Source: Pseudomonas guariconensis
GTDB lineage: Bacteria > Pseudomonadota > Gammaproteobacteria > Pseudomonadales > Pseudomonadaceae
Assembly (NCBI RefSeq): GCF_015680235.1
Contig: NZ_JADLJL010000004.1
Coordinates: forward strand, 124,001-188,000
DNA: 64,000 nucleotides
Direction of reading: 5' to 3'
This document shows positions 15,020-25,000 of this stretch, one piece after another. A program made the position numbers and the translations under genes. Position 1 is the stretch's first letter. The number at the start of each line of letters is the position of its first letter. The notes under the pieces were generated by a model. That model saw only the letters and a list, made by a program, of their open reading frames with translations, was not told where the DNA came from and searched no databases.

Positions 15020-15772
15020 TCATTCGATGCTGAACGGGAAGTACTTGTCGTTGATCTTCTTGTACGTACCGTCGGCTTTGATTTCTTTCAGGGCGGTGTT
15101 CAGCTTCTCGCGCAGTGGGTCACCCTTGCGCACGGCGATGCCGATCTTGTCGCTGTCGACCACAGGCTCGCCCTTGAACTCGAAGTTCTGGCCGTCCTTG
15201 CTCTTGAGCCATTCGTACTGCACGTACTTGTCGGCCAGGATGCCGTCGATGCGGCCGGAGACCAGGTCGAGGTAGGCGTTTTCCTGGGTGTCGTACAGCT
15301 TGATCTCGACGTCGTCGCCGTAGTTGTCTTCAAGCCAGGTGCCGGCCAGGGTGGCGCGCTGGGTGCCGATCACCTTGCTCTTGAGCGAGGCCTTGTCGGT
15401 CTTGAAGTCTACGTTCTTCGGGGCGATGAACTGCAGCTTGTTGGAGTAGTAGGGGTCGGTGAAGTCCACGGCCTGCTTGCGCTCATCGGTGATCGACAGC
15501 GAGGACACCAGGAAGTCGAACTTCTTGGCGTTCAGGGCTGGGATGATGCCGTCCCAGTCGGAGGTCACGACCGAGCACTCGACCTTCATCTTGGCGCACA
15601 GGGCGTCGCCGATGTCCTTGTCGAAGCCGACCACGTTACCGCTGGCGTCCTTGTTGTTGAACGGCGGGTAAGCCGCTTCGATACCCATGCGCAGTTTTTC
15701 CGCGGCCATGGCGTTGGCCGAGACGACCAGCGTGGCGGCAGCGGCTAGGAGGAATTTCTTGTAGGTCTGCAT
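15020..15772 (-). CDS. Periplasmic amino-acid-binding protein of the ABC transporter
   Basis: The start at ATG 15772 (250 aa) follows an RBS CGGAGC. A signal peptide ends at about ANAMAA (residue 23). The mature protein begins EKLRMGIEAAYPPFNNKDASG, the hallmark of the HisJ/ArgT/LAO cluster, with the ligand-carboxylate Arg in the ITDERKQAVDFT region. This cluster binds histidine, arginine, lysine or ornithine; the exact ligand is uncertain. It lies 11 nt after the ATPase gene, second in a four-gene operon. Confidence 0.88.
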   Translation of the reverse strand: MQTYKKFLLAAAATLVVSANAMAAEKLRMGIEAAYPPFNNKDASGNVVGFDKDIGDALCAKMKVECSVVTSDWDGIIPALNAKKFDFLVSSLSITDERKQAVDFTDPYYSNKLQFIAPKNVDFKTDKASLKSKVIGTQRATLAGTWLEDNYGDDVEIKLYDTQENAYLDLVSGRIDGILADKYVQYEWLKSKDGQNFEFKGEPVVDSDKIGIAVRKGDPLREKLNTALKEIKADGTYKKINDKYFPFSIE

Positions 15773-15783
15773 GTGTTGCTCCG

Positions 15784-16557
15784 TTAGCGGTGGCTGGACA
15801 TGAATTGCTTGCAACGCGCCGAGGTCGGGTTCTCGAACACCTGCTGCGGCGATCCCTGCTCTTCGACCAGGCCCTGGTGCAGGAACACGACTTCACTGGA
15901 CACCTGGCGGGCAAAGTTCATCTCGTGCGTCACCAGCAGCATGGTACGGCCTTCTTCGGCCAAGGCGCGGATGACGTTAAGCACTTCTTGGACCATTTCC
16001 GGATCGAGCGCCGAGGTCGGCTCGTCGAACAGGATGACCTTGGGCTTCATGGCCAGGGTCCGGGCGATGGCGGCGCGTTGTTGCTGGCCACCGGAAAGCT
16101 GGGCGGGGTAGCTGTGGCGCTTGTCATGGATGCCGACCTTGGCCAGCAGCGCCTCGGCTGCCTCGATGGCCTCGGCCTTGCTCTGGCCAAGCACGCGGCG
16201 TGGGGCCTCGATGATGTTGTCGAGGATCGACATGTGCGGCCACAGGTTGAAATTCTGGAAGACGAAGCCGATCTCGCTGCGCAGGCGGTTGATCTGGCGA
16301 TTGTCGGCGGCGATCAGGTCGCCGTTCTTGGTCGACTTGAGCTTGAGCTCTTCGCCGGCCACAAGGATCTGGCCCTGGTGTGGGTTCTCCAGCAGGTTGA
16401 TGCAGCGCAGCAGGGTGGACTTGCCGGAACCGGACGACCCCAGGATCGAGATCACGTCGCCGTCGCGAGCGGTCAGAGAAATGCCCTTGAGAATCTCCTG
16501 CTCGCCGTAGCGTTTATGCAGGTTGCGGATTTCCAGCGCGGGCGTGGCCTGGGCCAT
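15784..16557 (-). CDS. Amino-acid ABC transporter ATPase (HisP-like)
   Basis: This 257-residue ATPase is the first gene of the operon. Walker A GSSGSGKST lies near residue 38, the Q-loop in FVFQNFNLWPHM, the signature LSGGQQQR near 155, Walker B VILFDEPTSALDPE near 175 and the H-loop in LLVTHEMNFA. All catalytic residues are present. The N-terminal insert around LKLKSTKNGDLIAADNRQ is typical of HisP and its close relatives rather than GlnQ. Confidence 0.92.
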   Translation of the reverse strand: MAQATPALEIRNLHKRYGEQEILKGISLTARDGDVISILGSSGSGKSTLLRCINLLENPHQGQILVAGEELKLKSTKNGDLIAADNRQINRLRSEIGFVFQNFNLWPHMSILDNIIEAPRRVLGQSKAEAIEAAEALLAKVGIHDKRHSYPAQLSGGQQQRAAIARTLAMKPKVILFDEPTSALDPEMVQEVLNVIRALAEEGRTMLLVTHEMNFARQVSSEVVFLHQGLVEEQGSPQQVFENPTSARCKQFMSSHR

Positions 16558-17163
16558 GTGCGGTCCTCATATGTTCGGGTGCGTTCCCAGCTGTTGGCGG
16601 CCTTCCTGGCGAGCGCCAAGCTAGCATAGCGGCGCAACGGCGGCCAACCAGGTCGCAGGCGGCTCGGGTCACTGGCGGGACACTTTGTCGCATTGGCGCA
16701 GTGGACTGTCGCGAGGATGTCCGCAACGCGCTCGCCCAGCACCGGAGCCTTGATGAAAAAAGGCGCGATGGTGCCAGCTTTGGACGTGCCTGGGAAGCCG
16801 TTTTTGGCCGGGTGGCACTTCCTTGGCCGTTATGCGTAGCGTGGGTTGCGCCCTCGGGTTGCGCTTTGCTTGCCGCTTTTTTGTGCGAAGGTGTTACCGA
16901 GGGGCACCTTTGGGGCGTTTGTAAGTGAGTATTTCAGTAATCCGTTCCTGATTCCGGTATTTGACGCCCTTTTGGTCAAGCCATGGCCGAAAGGCCTGCT
17001 GGGCCCTGTTTTTCGGGAGCCCTACAGCATTCGGACGAACGTGATCGCCGAATGGCGCGGTTATTGCCATTGGGAAAGGGCCGACTGCAGCGACGCCTAA
17101 ATCAACCCCAGGCGCGCCTCGTTCATGCAGTTCGGGTGGTCCACTCCTTACAAAGGTAGTTTT
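16558..17163. other. Divergent intergenic region, no recognisable gene
   Basis: About 600 bp between the amino-acid importer operon (minus) and the permease (plus). It must hold both promoters. I see no RNA structure, repeat or credible ORF. Confidence 0.5.
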
Positions 17164-18564
17164 ATGAGCGGTAAGCACAATTCCAATGACCTCGCTCAGG
17201 GGCTCAAGCAACGGCATGTGACCATGCTGTCCATCGCTGGCGTAATCGGCGCCGGCCTGTTCGTCGGCTCCGGCCACGCCATCGCCGCAGCCGGCCCGGC
17301 CGTGCTGTTGGCCTATGCGGCTGCCGGCACCCTGGTGGTGCTGGTGATGCGCATGCTCGGCGAGATGGCCATCGCCTCGCCGGACACCGGTTCTTTCTCT
17401 ACCTACGCCGACCGCTCCATCGGTCGCTGGGCAGGCTTCACCATCGGCTGGCTGTACTGGTGGTTCTGGGTGCTGGTGATCCCGCTGGAGGCCAACGCCG
17501 CCGCCGCCATCCTGCATGCCTGGTTCCCCGCTGTGGACCTCTGGGCCTTCTCCCTCATCATCACCTTGGCGCTGACCCTGACCAACTTGTGCAGCGTGAA
17601 GAATTACGGTGAGTTCGAATTCTGGTTCGCCCTGCTCAAGGTGCTGGCGATCATCGGCTTCATCGTGGTCGGCTGCGTGGCCATGTTCGGCCTGGTGCCG
17701 GGCAGCCAGGTCAGCGGTGCCAGCCACCTGTTCGACACCCAGGGCTTCATGCCCAACGGCCTGGGCGCGGTGCTGGCAGCCATGCTGACCACCATGTTCT
17801 CGTTCATGGGTACCGAAATCGTCACCATCGCCGCAGCCGAGTCGAAGGACCCGGGCAAGCAGATCAGTCGCGCCACCAATTCGGTGATCTGGCGTATCTG
17901 CCTGTTCTACTTGGTGTCGATCTTCCTGGTGGTGGCCCTGGTGCCGTGGAACGACCCAGCCCTGGCCGAAACCGGTTCCTATCAGACCGTGCTGAGCCGC
18001 ATCGGCGTGCCGAACGCCAAGCTGATCGTCGACATCGTCGTGCTGATCGCCGTGACCAGCTGCCTGAACTCGGCGCTCTACACCTCCTCGCGCATGCTGT
18101 TCTCCCTGAGCAAGCGTGGCGATGCCCCGGCCGTGGCCCAGCGCACCACCAAAGCGGGCACCCCGCACTGGGCGGTATTGCTGTCCACCGCGGCGGCGTT
18201 CCTCTGCGTGTTCGCCAACTACGTGGCGCCGGCGGCGGTGTTCGAGTTCCTGCTGGCCAGCTCCGGCGCCATCGCTCTGCTGGTGTACCTGGTGATTGCC
18301 GTGTCGCAGCTGCGCATGCGCAGCCAGCGTGAGGCGCGTGGTGAGAAGATCGCCTTCAAGATGTGGCTGTTCCCGGGGCTGACCTGGGCGACCATCGCCT
18401 TCATCGTCGCCGTGCTGGCGGTGATGGCGCTGCGTGAAGATCACCGTGCCGAAATCATCGCCACTGCGCTGCTGAGCATTGGTGTGGTAGCCGCCGGCCT
18501 GTTGGTGCAGCGCAAGCGCAAGGCTCAGGGCCAGGCTGAAGGTCGGGCTGTGCTGGATAACTGA
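17164..18564 (+). CDS. gabP: Amino-acid permease, GABA permease-like (AAT family)
   Basis: ATG 17164 gives 466 residues with twelve predicted helices. The N-terminus LAQGLKQRHVTMLSIAGVIGAGLFVGSG is the amino-acid/polyamine/organocation consensus, and LTNLCSVKNYGEFEFWFALLKV is the AAT-family helix 5. GABA permeases of pseudomonads have this length and N-terminus, but other substrates such as proline or betaine-like compounds are possible. It is monocistronic and ends in a strong terminator. Confidence 0.78.
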   Translation: MSGKHNSNDLAQGLKQRHVTMLSIAGVIGAGLFVGSGHAIAAAGPAVLLAYAAAGTLVVLVMRMLGEMAIASPDTGSFSTYADRSIGRWAGFTIGWLYWWFWVLVIPLEANAAAAILHAWFPAVDLWAFSLIITLALTLTNLCSVKNYGEFEFWFALLKVLAIIGFIVVGCVAMFGLVPGSQVSGASHLFDTQGFMPNGLGAVLAAMLTTMFSFMGTEIVTIAAAESKDPGKQISRATNSVIWRICLFYLVSIFLVVALVPWNDPALAETGSYQTVLSRIGVPNAKLIVDIVVLIAVTSCLNSALYTSSRMLFSLSKRGDAPAVAQRTTKAGTPHWAVLLSTAAAFLCVFANYVAPAAVFEFLLASSGAIALLVYLVIAVSQLRMRSQREARGEKIAFKMWLFPGLTWATIAFIVAVLAVMALREDHRAEIIATALLSIGVVAAGLLVQRKRKAQGQAEGRAVLDN

Positions 18565-18580
18565 CCCGGCTGGCTGAAAT

Positions 18581-18617
18581 GAAAAGGCCGCGCCCGGTGA
18601 AGGGTGCGGCCTTTTTT
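18581..18617 (+). terminator. Rho-independent terminator of the permease gene
   Basis: Stem AAAAGGCCGCGCCC/GGGTGCGGCCTTTT with loop GGTGAA, followed by a T run, 15 nt after the stop. Confidence 0.85.
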
Positions 18618-18635
18618 GTTCGTATTGGTGGCTTC

Positions 18636-18707
18636 TATCGCCGGCGAGCCGGCTCCCACAGGAATGGTGCAAGCAGAGCCCCGGTGGGAGCCGGCTTGCC
18701 GGCGATA
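18636..18707. repeat. Inverted REP pair
   Basis: TATCGCCGGCGAGCCGGCTCCCACA (18636-18660) is followed by its inverse GTGGGAGCCGGCTTGCCGGCGATA (18684-18707), between convergent genes. Confidence 0.8.
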
Positions 18708-18739
18708 GGGCCAGGCCCGGCAATGGAAATGAAGGAACC

Positions 18740-19183
18740 TCAGCCGAACTGTTTCTGCTGTTGCTGCTGCTTGGCCACCACTTCCGAGGCCGCTACATAG
18801 GCTTCCTGGAACTCGTCGCTCTCCAGCCAGGCCATGGTTGCATCCTCGTCGGTGCCGTCGAGCCACTGACGGTAGGCGGTGAACACCATGACGATGTAGT
18901 CGGTGGCGTGTTCTTCCTTGTGCCCCTTGAGCACCAGAGCCAGCAGCGGGTCGACCAGGAACACCGAGATCATCGGCACCAGGCCGTTCTCCTGGGCTTC
19001 CTTCATCTTCTCGAACAGGCTGGTGTAGCTGCCCGAGTCCATGGCTTTCTTGAACACCTGCTCGACGCTGGCGCTGTCGCCGGCACTGGCCTTGACCGCC
19101 TGGCCGCTGCGCACCATGCGGTTCTGCTTGGCCTTGGTGGCGGCGCGCTTGGCGCGTTTCTGTTGCTTGGTATTGGAGGCCAT
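18740..19183 (-). CDS. Conserved hypothetical protein, basic N-terminus and poly-Gln C-terminus
   Basis: ATG 19183 follows AAGGA, giving 147 residues; the longer open frame would run into tRNA-Phe. The first 40 residues are basic and disordered (KQQKRAKRAATKAKQNR). The middle is a helical domain with SLFEKMKEAQENGLVPMISVFLVDP and an acidic part LDGTDEDATMAWLESDEF. It ends in KQQQQQKQ. I know no function for it. The basic tail could bind RNA or DNA. Confidence 0.75.
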   Translation of the reverse strand: MASNTKQQKRAKRAATKAKQNRMVRSGQAVKASAGDSASVEQVFKKAMDSGSYTSLFEKMKEAQENGLVPMISVFLVDPLLALVLKGHKEEHATDYIVMVFTAYRQWLDGTDEDATMAWLESDEFQEAYVAASEVVAKQQQQQKQFG

Positions 19184-19310
19184 GGGCGAATCCTTGGGGT
19201 GTCTGGAAAATGCGCGTATTGAAGCGCAGTTGTCGGAGAAACCCAAGTGCAGGACGGGGCCGCTGTGCGACCCATCGCGGGGCAGCAGCTTCCAAAATCC
19301 AAGACAACAA

Positions 19311-19333
19311 AAAACCCGCACTAGGCGGGTTTC
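19311..19333 (-). terminator. Terminator downstream of tRNA-Phe
   Basis: CCCGC/GCGGG stem with A and T runs on both sides, about 45 nt past the tRNA 3' end on the minus strand. Confidence 0.75.
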
Positions 19334-19377
19334 TTGTTGTCGCTTCGGGTAACTTTGCAACCACCAGAAGCTGAAGG

Positions 19378-19453
19378 TGGTGCCCAGAGACGGAGTCGAA
19401 CCGCCGACACGAGGATTTTCAATCCTCTGCTCTACCGACTGAGCTATCTGGGC
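19378..19453 (-). tRNA. tRNA-Phe (anticodon GAA)
   Basis: A 76-nt cloverleaf on the minus strand: acceptor GCCCAGA with matching 3' arm, D arm TAGCTCAGTCGGTAGAGC, anticodon loop TTGAAAA, T arm CGGTTCGACTC and encoded CCA (TGG at 19378-19380). No island is inserted here. Confidence 0.96.
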
Positions 19454-19544
19454 GACGGGGCGAATTAAAAAGGTTTTCAGGCCTTCCGTCAACGACTTTT
19501 TTGAAATTTTTTTAAATTAATTCCGTCGCTTACGTTTTTCGGGG

Positions 19545-19817
19545 TCATTCGCTGGGTGGAACGTAGCCTTCGGCCTGGGCGTAGTCTTCGCCGGCAAAGA
19601 ACTTGTCCATTTCCGCCTGGAGGAACTTGCGGTCCTCGGCGTTCATCATGTTCAGGCGCTTCTCGTTGATCAGCATGGTCTGGTGCTTCTGCCACTCGTC
19701 CCAGGCCTTCTGCGAGATATTGTCGAAGATGTCCTGGCCCTTGGCGCCCGGGTAGGGTGGGCGGGGCAGGCCGGGGAGTTCTTCGTTGTACTTGCGGCAC
19801 TTCACGGTGCGGGTCAT
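19545..19817 (-). CDS. yggX: Oxidative damage protection / Fe(II) trafficking protein YggX
   Basis: This 90-residue protein is the family's usual length. It starts [10 protein letters not shown] with the conserved Cys7, followed by [11 protein letters not shown], and has [19 protein letters not shown] and [19 protein letters not shown]. In enterobacteria it protects Fe-S clusters from oxidants. It overlaps the mutY stop by 4 nt; mutY-yggX is a conserved pair, and MutY itself is an Fe-S enzyme. Confidence 0.95.
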   Translation of the reverse strand: MTRTVKCRKYNEELPGLPRPPYPGAKGQDIFDNISQKAWDEWQKHQTMLINEKRLNMMNAEDRKFLQAEMDKFFAGEDYAQAEGYVPPSE

Positions 19818-20881
19818 CGGGCGTCTCCTGCAATCAATTCGTCGGCCGCGCGTTTGAGCAGCTTCTTGACCGGGGCGGCGAGGCCCAGGCGCGGCGGGGT
19901 GGCCAGGTTATACCAGAGCCAGTCGGGCTCGGCCACGGGCGGGCCGAGCGGGTCGACGCGCACCAGCCAGGGCTCGATGGCCAGCTGGAAATGGCTGAAG
20001 GTGTGGGTCAGGCCGTCCAGGGCCTGGCTGGCGGTGGTGCGCAGGCCGTGCTGGTAGGCCAGGTCGTCGATCTGCTCGAGGCTCTCCAGCTCCGGTAGGC
20101 TCCACAGCCCACCCCACAAACCGCTGGAAGGGCGGCGGTAGAGCAGGATGGCGCCTTCCTGGTTGGCCAGCAGCGGCATCAAGGTGCGGCGCTGGGGTAG
20201 CGTCTTGCGCGGCTTGGGCTCGGGGTAATGGGTTTGCTGGCCGAGCAGGTTAGCCTGGCAACCGCGCTGCAGCGGGCAGATCAGGCAGCTGGGCTTGCTG
20301 CGGGTGCAGAGCGTCGCGCCCAGGTCCATCATCGCCTGGGTGTAGTGGTTGGCCCGGTGTTGCGGCGTGAAGCGCTCCGCGGTGGCCCAGAGCATGTTGG
20401 CCACCTTGGGCTCGCCGGGGTAGCCGGCCTGGGCGGTGTAGCGGGCCAGCACACGCTTGACGTTGCCGTCCAGGATCGGCGCGCGGATGCCCATGCTGAT
20501 GCTGGCGATGGCCCCGGCGGTGGAGCGACCGATGCCGGGCAGTTCGGTGAGCTGCTCGACGCTGCGCGGGAACTCACCGCCATGGCGCTCGACCACCATC
20601 CGGGCAGCCTTCTGCAGGTTGCGCGCCCGGGTGTAGTAGCCAAGGCCCGTCCACAGGTGCAGCACTTCGTCTTCCGGCGCTTCGGCCAAGGCCTGCACGG
20701 TAGGCAGGGCCTGCATGAAGCGGTCGAAATAGTTGAGCACGGTGCTCACCTGGGTTTGCTGCAGCATGATTTCCGACACCCACACCCGGTAGGGCGTGAT
20801 GCCCTGTTGCCAGGGCAGGTCATGGCGGCCGTGCTGGTCGTACCACTGCAATACGGCACTGGAGAACTGCTCGGGGCTCAT
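19814..20881 (-). CDS. mutY: A/G-specific adenine DNA glycosylase MutY
   Basis: This 355-residue base-excision enzyme removes adenine opposite 8-oxoguanine. Helix-hairpin-helix [16 protein letters not shown] lies at about 112-127 and contributes to DNA binding, with catalytic Asp in [12 protein letters not shown]. The iron-sulfur loop has the family spacing C-x6-C-x2-C-x5-C in [17 protein letters not shown]. The C-terminal Nudix-like 8-oxoG recognition domain is present (about 225-345). The gene overlaps asmA and yggX by 4 nt each. Confidence 0.96.
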   Translation of the reverse strand: MSPEQFSSAVLQWYDQHGRHDLPWQQGITPYRVWVSEIMLQQTQVSTVLNYFDRFMQALPTVQALAEAPEDEVLHLWTGLGYYTRARNLQKAARMVVERHGGEFPRSVEQLTELPGIGRSTAGAIASISMGIRAPILDGNVKRVLARYTAQAGYPGEPKVANMLWATAERFTPQHRANHYTQAMMDLGATLCTRSKPSCLICPLQRGCQANLLGQQTHYPEPKPRKTLPQRRTLMPLLANQEGAILLYRRPSSGLWGGLWSLPELESLEQIDDLAYQHGLRTTASQALDGLTHTFSHFQLAIEPWLVRVDPLGPPVAEPDWLWYNLATPPRLGLAAPVKKLLKRAADELIAGDAR

Positions 20882-23127
20882 CGCTTGAACAGCCCCTTGA
20901 GCACGTCCTTCACTTCCGGGCTCACCTTGTCACCGAGCTTTTCGTCGAGCTTCTCCTGCAGGCGGTTGCCGGCCAGCTTGGCGGCCACCTTGCCCAGGCC
21001 GTCCTGGTCCAGGCGGCAGGCCTTGGCGCCCAGCTCCAGCGGGCCGCGGCAGCGCAGCGGGATTTCGACGCCGACGTAGCGTTCGTTGACCTGGCAGGCC
21101 GGGTCCGGCATGGCGCGCTGGTCGCCTTCGACGATCACGCCGACGTTGTAGTCCATGCCCAGCACGCGCAGGTCCACATCACCGTGACCATTGACGGTCA
21201 GGCCCGGAATGCGTGCCTTGAGGTCGGGGTTGCTGGCAACGCCGTTGCGCACCACCAGGCTGCCGCGCAGCTCCTGGAAGGGGGTGTCCTTGCCGCGGGG
21301 TTCGCCGCTCAGGGTCTTGCGGTTGAGCGTCGCGATGGCGTGGCACAGCTGCTGCTCGAGGTTGGCATTGACTAGCACGCCATCGGTGATGGTGAAGTTG
21401 GCGTTGCCGTTGAGGGTGTCGACCAGCGCCTTCTGACTGTTGCCGGTGGCGGTCAGGTCGCTGGCCAGGGTCAGCAGGCCCTTGAGTGGCGGCGCCTGGT
21501 CAGGGCTGTCGCGTTTGATGAAGTGCTCCACCGGCACGCGATTGATCTTGGTGTTCACGCCGACCTGCGGCACGGCAGGGCGCACGTCGACGGTGCCCTT
21601 GGCCTCGAAGGTGCCGTCGTACAGGCCGCCGCGCAGGGTCTCGAGGGTCAGCAGGCCGCCCTGGCCGTTGGCCTTGAGCTGGGCGTCGGTGATCGGCAGC
21701 TTGTCCAGGGTCAGGGCGCCGAACGCCAGGTCGGCCTGCAGGTCCACCTGGCGCAGGCGGTCCACCGGCAGCAGCTTGTCGTTGCTCCAGGCCACCTGGG
21801 TCGGGGCCTTGGGCAGCGGTGTGGTGCTCGGGCCGGCCACGGCAGTGGTTTCCTGCTGTTTGACCTCGGCCTGGCGTGCGGCGGTGGCGCCCTTGGCCTG
21901 CTCGCTCTTGGCCAGCAGGTAGCGGTCGGCGTCGAACTTGTCGCCCTTCAGACGGACGCGCAGGGCTTGCTTGGCGAAGTCTTCGATGGCCACGCGGCCG
22001 CTGAAGGTACTGTCGTCCAGCTTCACCGCCAGGTCTTCCAGGGCCAGGCTGGTGGGGTTGGCCTGCAGGCGGGTGACCAGTTCGAGCTTGGCGAACGCGG
22101 CTGGGTCGGCGGTGGCCGGCAACGGGTGGCCGATGCTGTCGAGGAAGGTGCGCAAGTCGAACTGGGCGATGGACAGGCCGCCGCTCAATTGTGGCGTCTT
22201 GTCCAGGTCGCGCAGGTTCAGCTCGCCCAGGGCGCGCAGTTGGTTGGCGGACAGCTTCAGGCCGTTCCACGACGCCACGTTGGCCGCGAGGTCGACCAGC
22301 AGTTGGCCTTGAGCGGCGAAGGTCATGGTCTTGCCGGCCAGCGGTTCGCCGGAAGTCTCGCCGGTCAGGCGCATATCTTCGAAGTTGTAGCGCTTGAGCT
22401 TGCGATCGAAGCGCAGTTCGCCGGTCAGCTCCGTGCGTGCCTTGAGGCTTGGTTGGCCGACACTGAGGAAGGCGCTGGCCTTGAGCGGAATGTTCGAACC
22501 TTCGTGGACGGCACCGGTGCTCAGTTGGATGCTCTCGGCGCTGAAGGTCTGGCCGGTCTTGGCGTCGGTGTACTGCACCTGGGCGTTGTTGACGGTCAGG
22601 CTGTCGATGTCCAGCTTGACCATGCGCTCGCGGGTATCTTCCTTGTTTGCCGAGGCCTCGGTATCGGTGGCAGCGGGTGCCTGGTCCTTGTTGGCCGGGG
22701 TGGTGCTGGCGTCTGGCGCGGGCAGCGGTTTTCCGATGTCTTCCCAGTTGCCGTGGCCGTGCTCGTCACGGGCCAGGGTCAGGTTCAGGCCTTCGACGCG
22801 TACATCGCTCATCTGCACTTCGCGGCGCAGCAGCGGCAGCGCACGGACCGACAGGCCGAGCATCTGCAGGTCGGCGAAGGGCTCCTTTGGCTTGGTCAGG
22901 GTGGCGATGCTGGCTTCGTGCAGCTCCAGGCCCAACCAGGGGAACAGGCTCCAGCCAATATCGCCATTCAAGGTCAGCTCGACATGGGCCTTGTCGCGGG
23001 CCAGTTGGCGAATCTCGTCTTTATAGTCGTTGGGATCGAAGAGGTGGGTCAGGGCGAAGCCCAGTGCCACGATGATCAGCAGCAACCCGAGAAGCCCCAG
23101 TCCCAGGATTTTGCCGAACGCTTTCAT
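20878..23127 (-). CDS. asmA: AsmA family protein
   Basis: This 749-residue protein has an N-terminal membrane helix (about 7-26) and a long, beta-rich periplasmic part. The start LFDPNDYKDEIRQLARDK is the AsmA N-terminal signature, and the AsmA_2 domain around FTITDGVLVNANLEQQLCHA lies near the C-terminus. Family members bridge the periplasm and are thought to move phospholipid to the outer membrane. A low-complexity Ala/Thr linker lies at about 138-165. It is the promoter-proximal gene of asmA-mutY-yggX. Confidence 0.9.
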   Translation of the reverse strand: MKAFGKILGLGLLGLLLIIVALGFALTHLFDPNDYKDEIRQLARDKAHVELTLNGDIGWSLFPWLGLELHEASIATLTKPKEPFADLQMLGLSVRALPLLRREVQMSDVRVEGLNLTLARDEHGHGNWEDIGKPLPAPDASTTPANKDQAPAATDTEASANKEDTRERMVKLDIDSLTVNNAQVQYTDAKTGQTFSAESIQLSTGAVHEGSNIPLKASAFLSVGQPSLKARTELTGELRFDRKLKRYNFEDMRLTGETSGEPLAGKTMTFAAQGQLLVDLAANVASWNGLKLSANQLRALGELNLRDLDKTPQLSGGLSIAQFDLRTFLDSIGHPLPATADPAAFAKLELVTRLQANPTSLALEDLAVKLDDSTFSGRVAIEDFAKQALRVRLKGDKFDADRYLLAKSEQAKGATAARQAEVKQQETTAVAGPSTTPLPKAPTQVAWSNDKLLPVDRLRQVDLQADLAFGALTLDKLPITDAQLKANGQGGLLTLETLRGGLYDGTFEAKGTVDVRPAVPQVGVNTKINRVPVEHFIKRDSPDQAPPLKGLLTLASDLTATGNSQKALVDTLNGNANFTITDGVLVNANLEQQLCHAIATLNRKTLSGEPRGKDTPFQELRGSLVVRNGVASNPDLKARIPGLTVNGHGDVDLRVLGMDYNVGVIVEGDQRAMPDPACQVNERYVGVEIPLRCRGPLELGAKACRLDQDGLGKVAAKLAGNRLQEKLDEKLGDKVSPEVKDVLKGLFKR

Positions 23128-23204
23128 GGGCGAGTCCTTGTAGTCCGTTTTTGAAATTCAAGCGGGAGAGTATAGCGCTGTGGGTATGACGTCTGCGTAG
23201 TTTG

Positions 23205-23345
23205 TGGGAGCGGCGGTCGGGTGCTGATGCTGTGGGAGCGGGCCTGCGCTGTTTTCAGAGACGCCGCCGTACCTGTGGGAGCTGGCTTGCCAGCGATAGG
23301 ACCGGGGCAAGCCACTCAAGACAGTTGGCTCCCACAAGTCCGGCG
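23205..23345. repeat. Cluster of three REP sequences
   Basis: TGTGGGAGCGG appears at 23203 and 23231, and TGTGGGAGCTGGCTTGCCAGCGATAGG near 23275, with a partial inverse GGCTCCCACAA at 23327. They fill the divergent gap between asmA and hisB, whose promoter must lie at 23350-23470. Confidence 0.7.
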
Positions 23346-23480
23346 TTGGCCGGTCGCCTCGCGGAGCAAACAGAAAAATTACAGATATGCGACATTGCCA
23401 TATGTCATCCGCGTTCCAAGCGGGCGCGTTCTAGGCCTATAATGGCAGCCTTTTCGCCCAATGATTTTGCGGAGCTGGTG

Positions 23481-24074
23481 ATGGTCGAACGTAAGGCTTC
23501 CGTCGAGCGCAATACCCTGGAAACCCAGGTAAAAGCCTCGATCAACCTCGATGGCAGTGGCAAGGCCCGATTCGATATCGGTGTGCCTTTCCTTGAACAC
23601 ATGCTCGACCAGATCGCCCGGCATGGGCTGATCGATCTGGACATCGAGTGCAAGGGTGACCTGCATATCGACGACCACCATACCGTCGAAGACGTCGGCA
23701 TCACCCTGGGCCAGGCATTCGCCCAGGCCATCGGTGACAAGAAAGGCATCCGCCGCTACGGCCATTCCTACGTGCCGCTGGACGAAGCCCTGTCGCGAGT
23801 GGTGATCGATTTCTCCGGCCGCCCGGGCTTGCAGATGCACGTGCCCTACACCCGCGCCAGCGTGGGGGGCTTCGATGTCGACCTGTTCCAGGAATTCTTC
23901 CAGGGCTTCGTCAACCACGCCCTGGTGACCTTGCACATCGACAACCTGCGTGGCCACAACACCCACCACCAGATCGAAACCGTCTTCAAGGCCTTCGGCC
24001 GCGCCCTGCGCATGGCCGTCGAGCTGGACGAGCGCATGGCCGGGCAGATGCCTTCCACCAAGGGATGCCTGTAA
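23481..24074 (+). CDS. hisB: Imidazoleglycerol-phosphate dehydratase
   Basis: ATG 23481 with GGAG 6 nt upstream gives 197 residues, the monofunctional HisB length. Metal-binding HHTVEDVGI (about 73-81) and HNTHHQIET (about 166-174) supply the Mn site. It catalyses the sixth step of histidine synthesis. Its stop overlaps hisH by one base. Confidence 0.97.
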   Translation: MVERKASVERNTLETQVKASINLDGSGKARFDIGVPFLEHMLDQIARHGLIDLDIECKGDLHIDDHHTVEDVGITLGQAFAQAIGDKKGIRRYGHSYVPLDEALSRVVIDFSGRPGLQMHVPYTRASVGGFDVDLFQEFFQGFVNHALVTLHIDNLRGHNTHHQIETVFKAFGRALRMAVELDERMAGQMPSTKGCL

Positions 24075-24712
24075 TGCAGACGGTTGCGGTAATCGACTAT
24101 GGCATGGGCAACCTGCACTCGGTGGCCAAGGCCCTCGAGCACGTAGGGGCCGGGAAGGTGCTGGTCACCAGCGACGCTAACGTGATCCGCGAGGCCGACC
24201 GCGTGGTGTTTCCCGGTGTTGGCGCGATTCGCGACTGCATGGCCGAAATCCGCCGCCTGGGCTTCGACAGCCTGGTGCGTGAGGTCAGCCAGGACCGCCC
24301 GTTCCTCGGCATCTGCGTGGGCATGCAAGCGCTGCTCGACCGCAGTGAGGAAAACGACGGCGTCGATTGCATCGGCCTATTCCCCGGCCAGGTACGTTTC
24401 TTCGGCAAGAGCCTGCAAGAGGATGGCGAGCACCTGAAGGTGCCGCACATGGGCTGGAATGAAGTCAGCCAGGTCAATGACCACCCGCTGTGGCATGACA
24501 TCCCCGACCGCGCGCGCTTCTATTTCGTGCACAGCTACTTCATCGAAGCCGGCAAGGCGAGCCAGGTGGTCGGTCGCGGCCACTATGGCGTCGATTTCGC
24601 CGCCGCGCTGGCCGACGGCTCGCGCTTTGCCGTGCAGTTCCACCCAGAGAAGAGCCATACCCATGGCCTGCAGCTGCTGCAGAACTTCGTCGCCTGGGAC
24701 GGGCGCTGGTAA
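24074..24712 (+). CDS. hisH: Imidazole glycerol phosphate synthase glutaminase subunit
   Basis: I choose ATG 24074 (212 aa, [17 protein letters not shown]) because that is the usual Pseudomonas N-terminus; an in-frame ATG at 24065 adds three residues. The catalytic triad is visible: Cys in LGICVGMQ (about 82) and His and Glu in QFHPEKSH (about 192-194). It feeds ammonia to HisF. Confidence 0.96.
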   Translation: MQTVAVIDYGMGNLHSVAKALEHVGAGKVLVTSDANVIREADRVVFPGVGAIRDCMAEIRRLGFDSLVREVSQDRPFLGICVGMQALLDRSEENDGVDCIGLFPGQVRFFGKSLQEDGEHLKVPHMGWNEVSQVNDHPLWHDIPDRARFYFVHSYFIEAGKASQVVGRGHYGVDFAAALADGSRFAVQFHPEKSHTHGLQLLQNFVAWDGRW

Positions 24713-24973
24713 ATGAGCAGGTCGCGGACCAAGGCCCCGGTCATCACCCTGGCCCCGGAACAGGAGCGCGAGGCACTCGACACGCTCAAGCGTTTTCTCG
24801 AAGACCGCTTCGAGCTGGCGCTGGGGTCGTTCGAGGTGGCCGAGGTCCTCGAGCTGTTCAGCAAGGAAATTGCACCTCATTACTACAACAGGGCGATTGC
24901 CGATGTTCAGCTGCACCTCAAGGAGCGGTTCGAGAGCATCGAGAGCGACCTGTGGGCATTCGAGAAGCCCTGA
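24713..24973 (+). CDS. DUF2164 domain protein inside the his operon
   Basis: This 86-residue, mostly helical protein begins right after the hisH stop. The pattern ALDTLKRFLEDRFELALGSFEVAEVLELFSKEIAPHYYN fits DUF2164. It is embedded between hisH and hisA in the same transcript, but no link to histidine synthesis is known to me. It is conserved in this position in pseudomonads as far as I recall. Confidence 0.85.
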   Translation: MSRSRTKAPVITLAPEQEREALDTLKRFLEDRFELALGSFEVAEVLELFSKEIAPHYYNRAIADVQLHLKERFESIESDLWAFEKP

Positions 24974-25000
24974 ATTCCACTGATTAGACAGGTTCCCAAG

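Noticed and set aside
16894..18723. 609-codon frame antisense to the GABA-type permease
   Set aside because: His/Gln/Gly-rich composition typical of antisense GC-rich frames; the permease strand carries the conserved protein.
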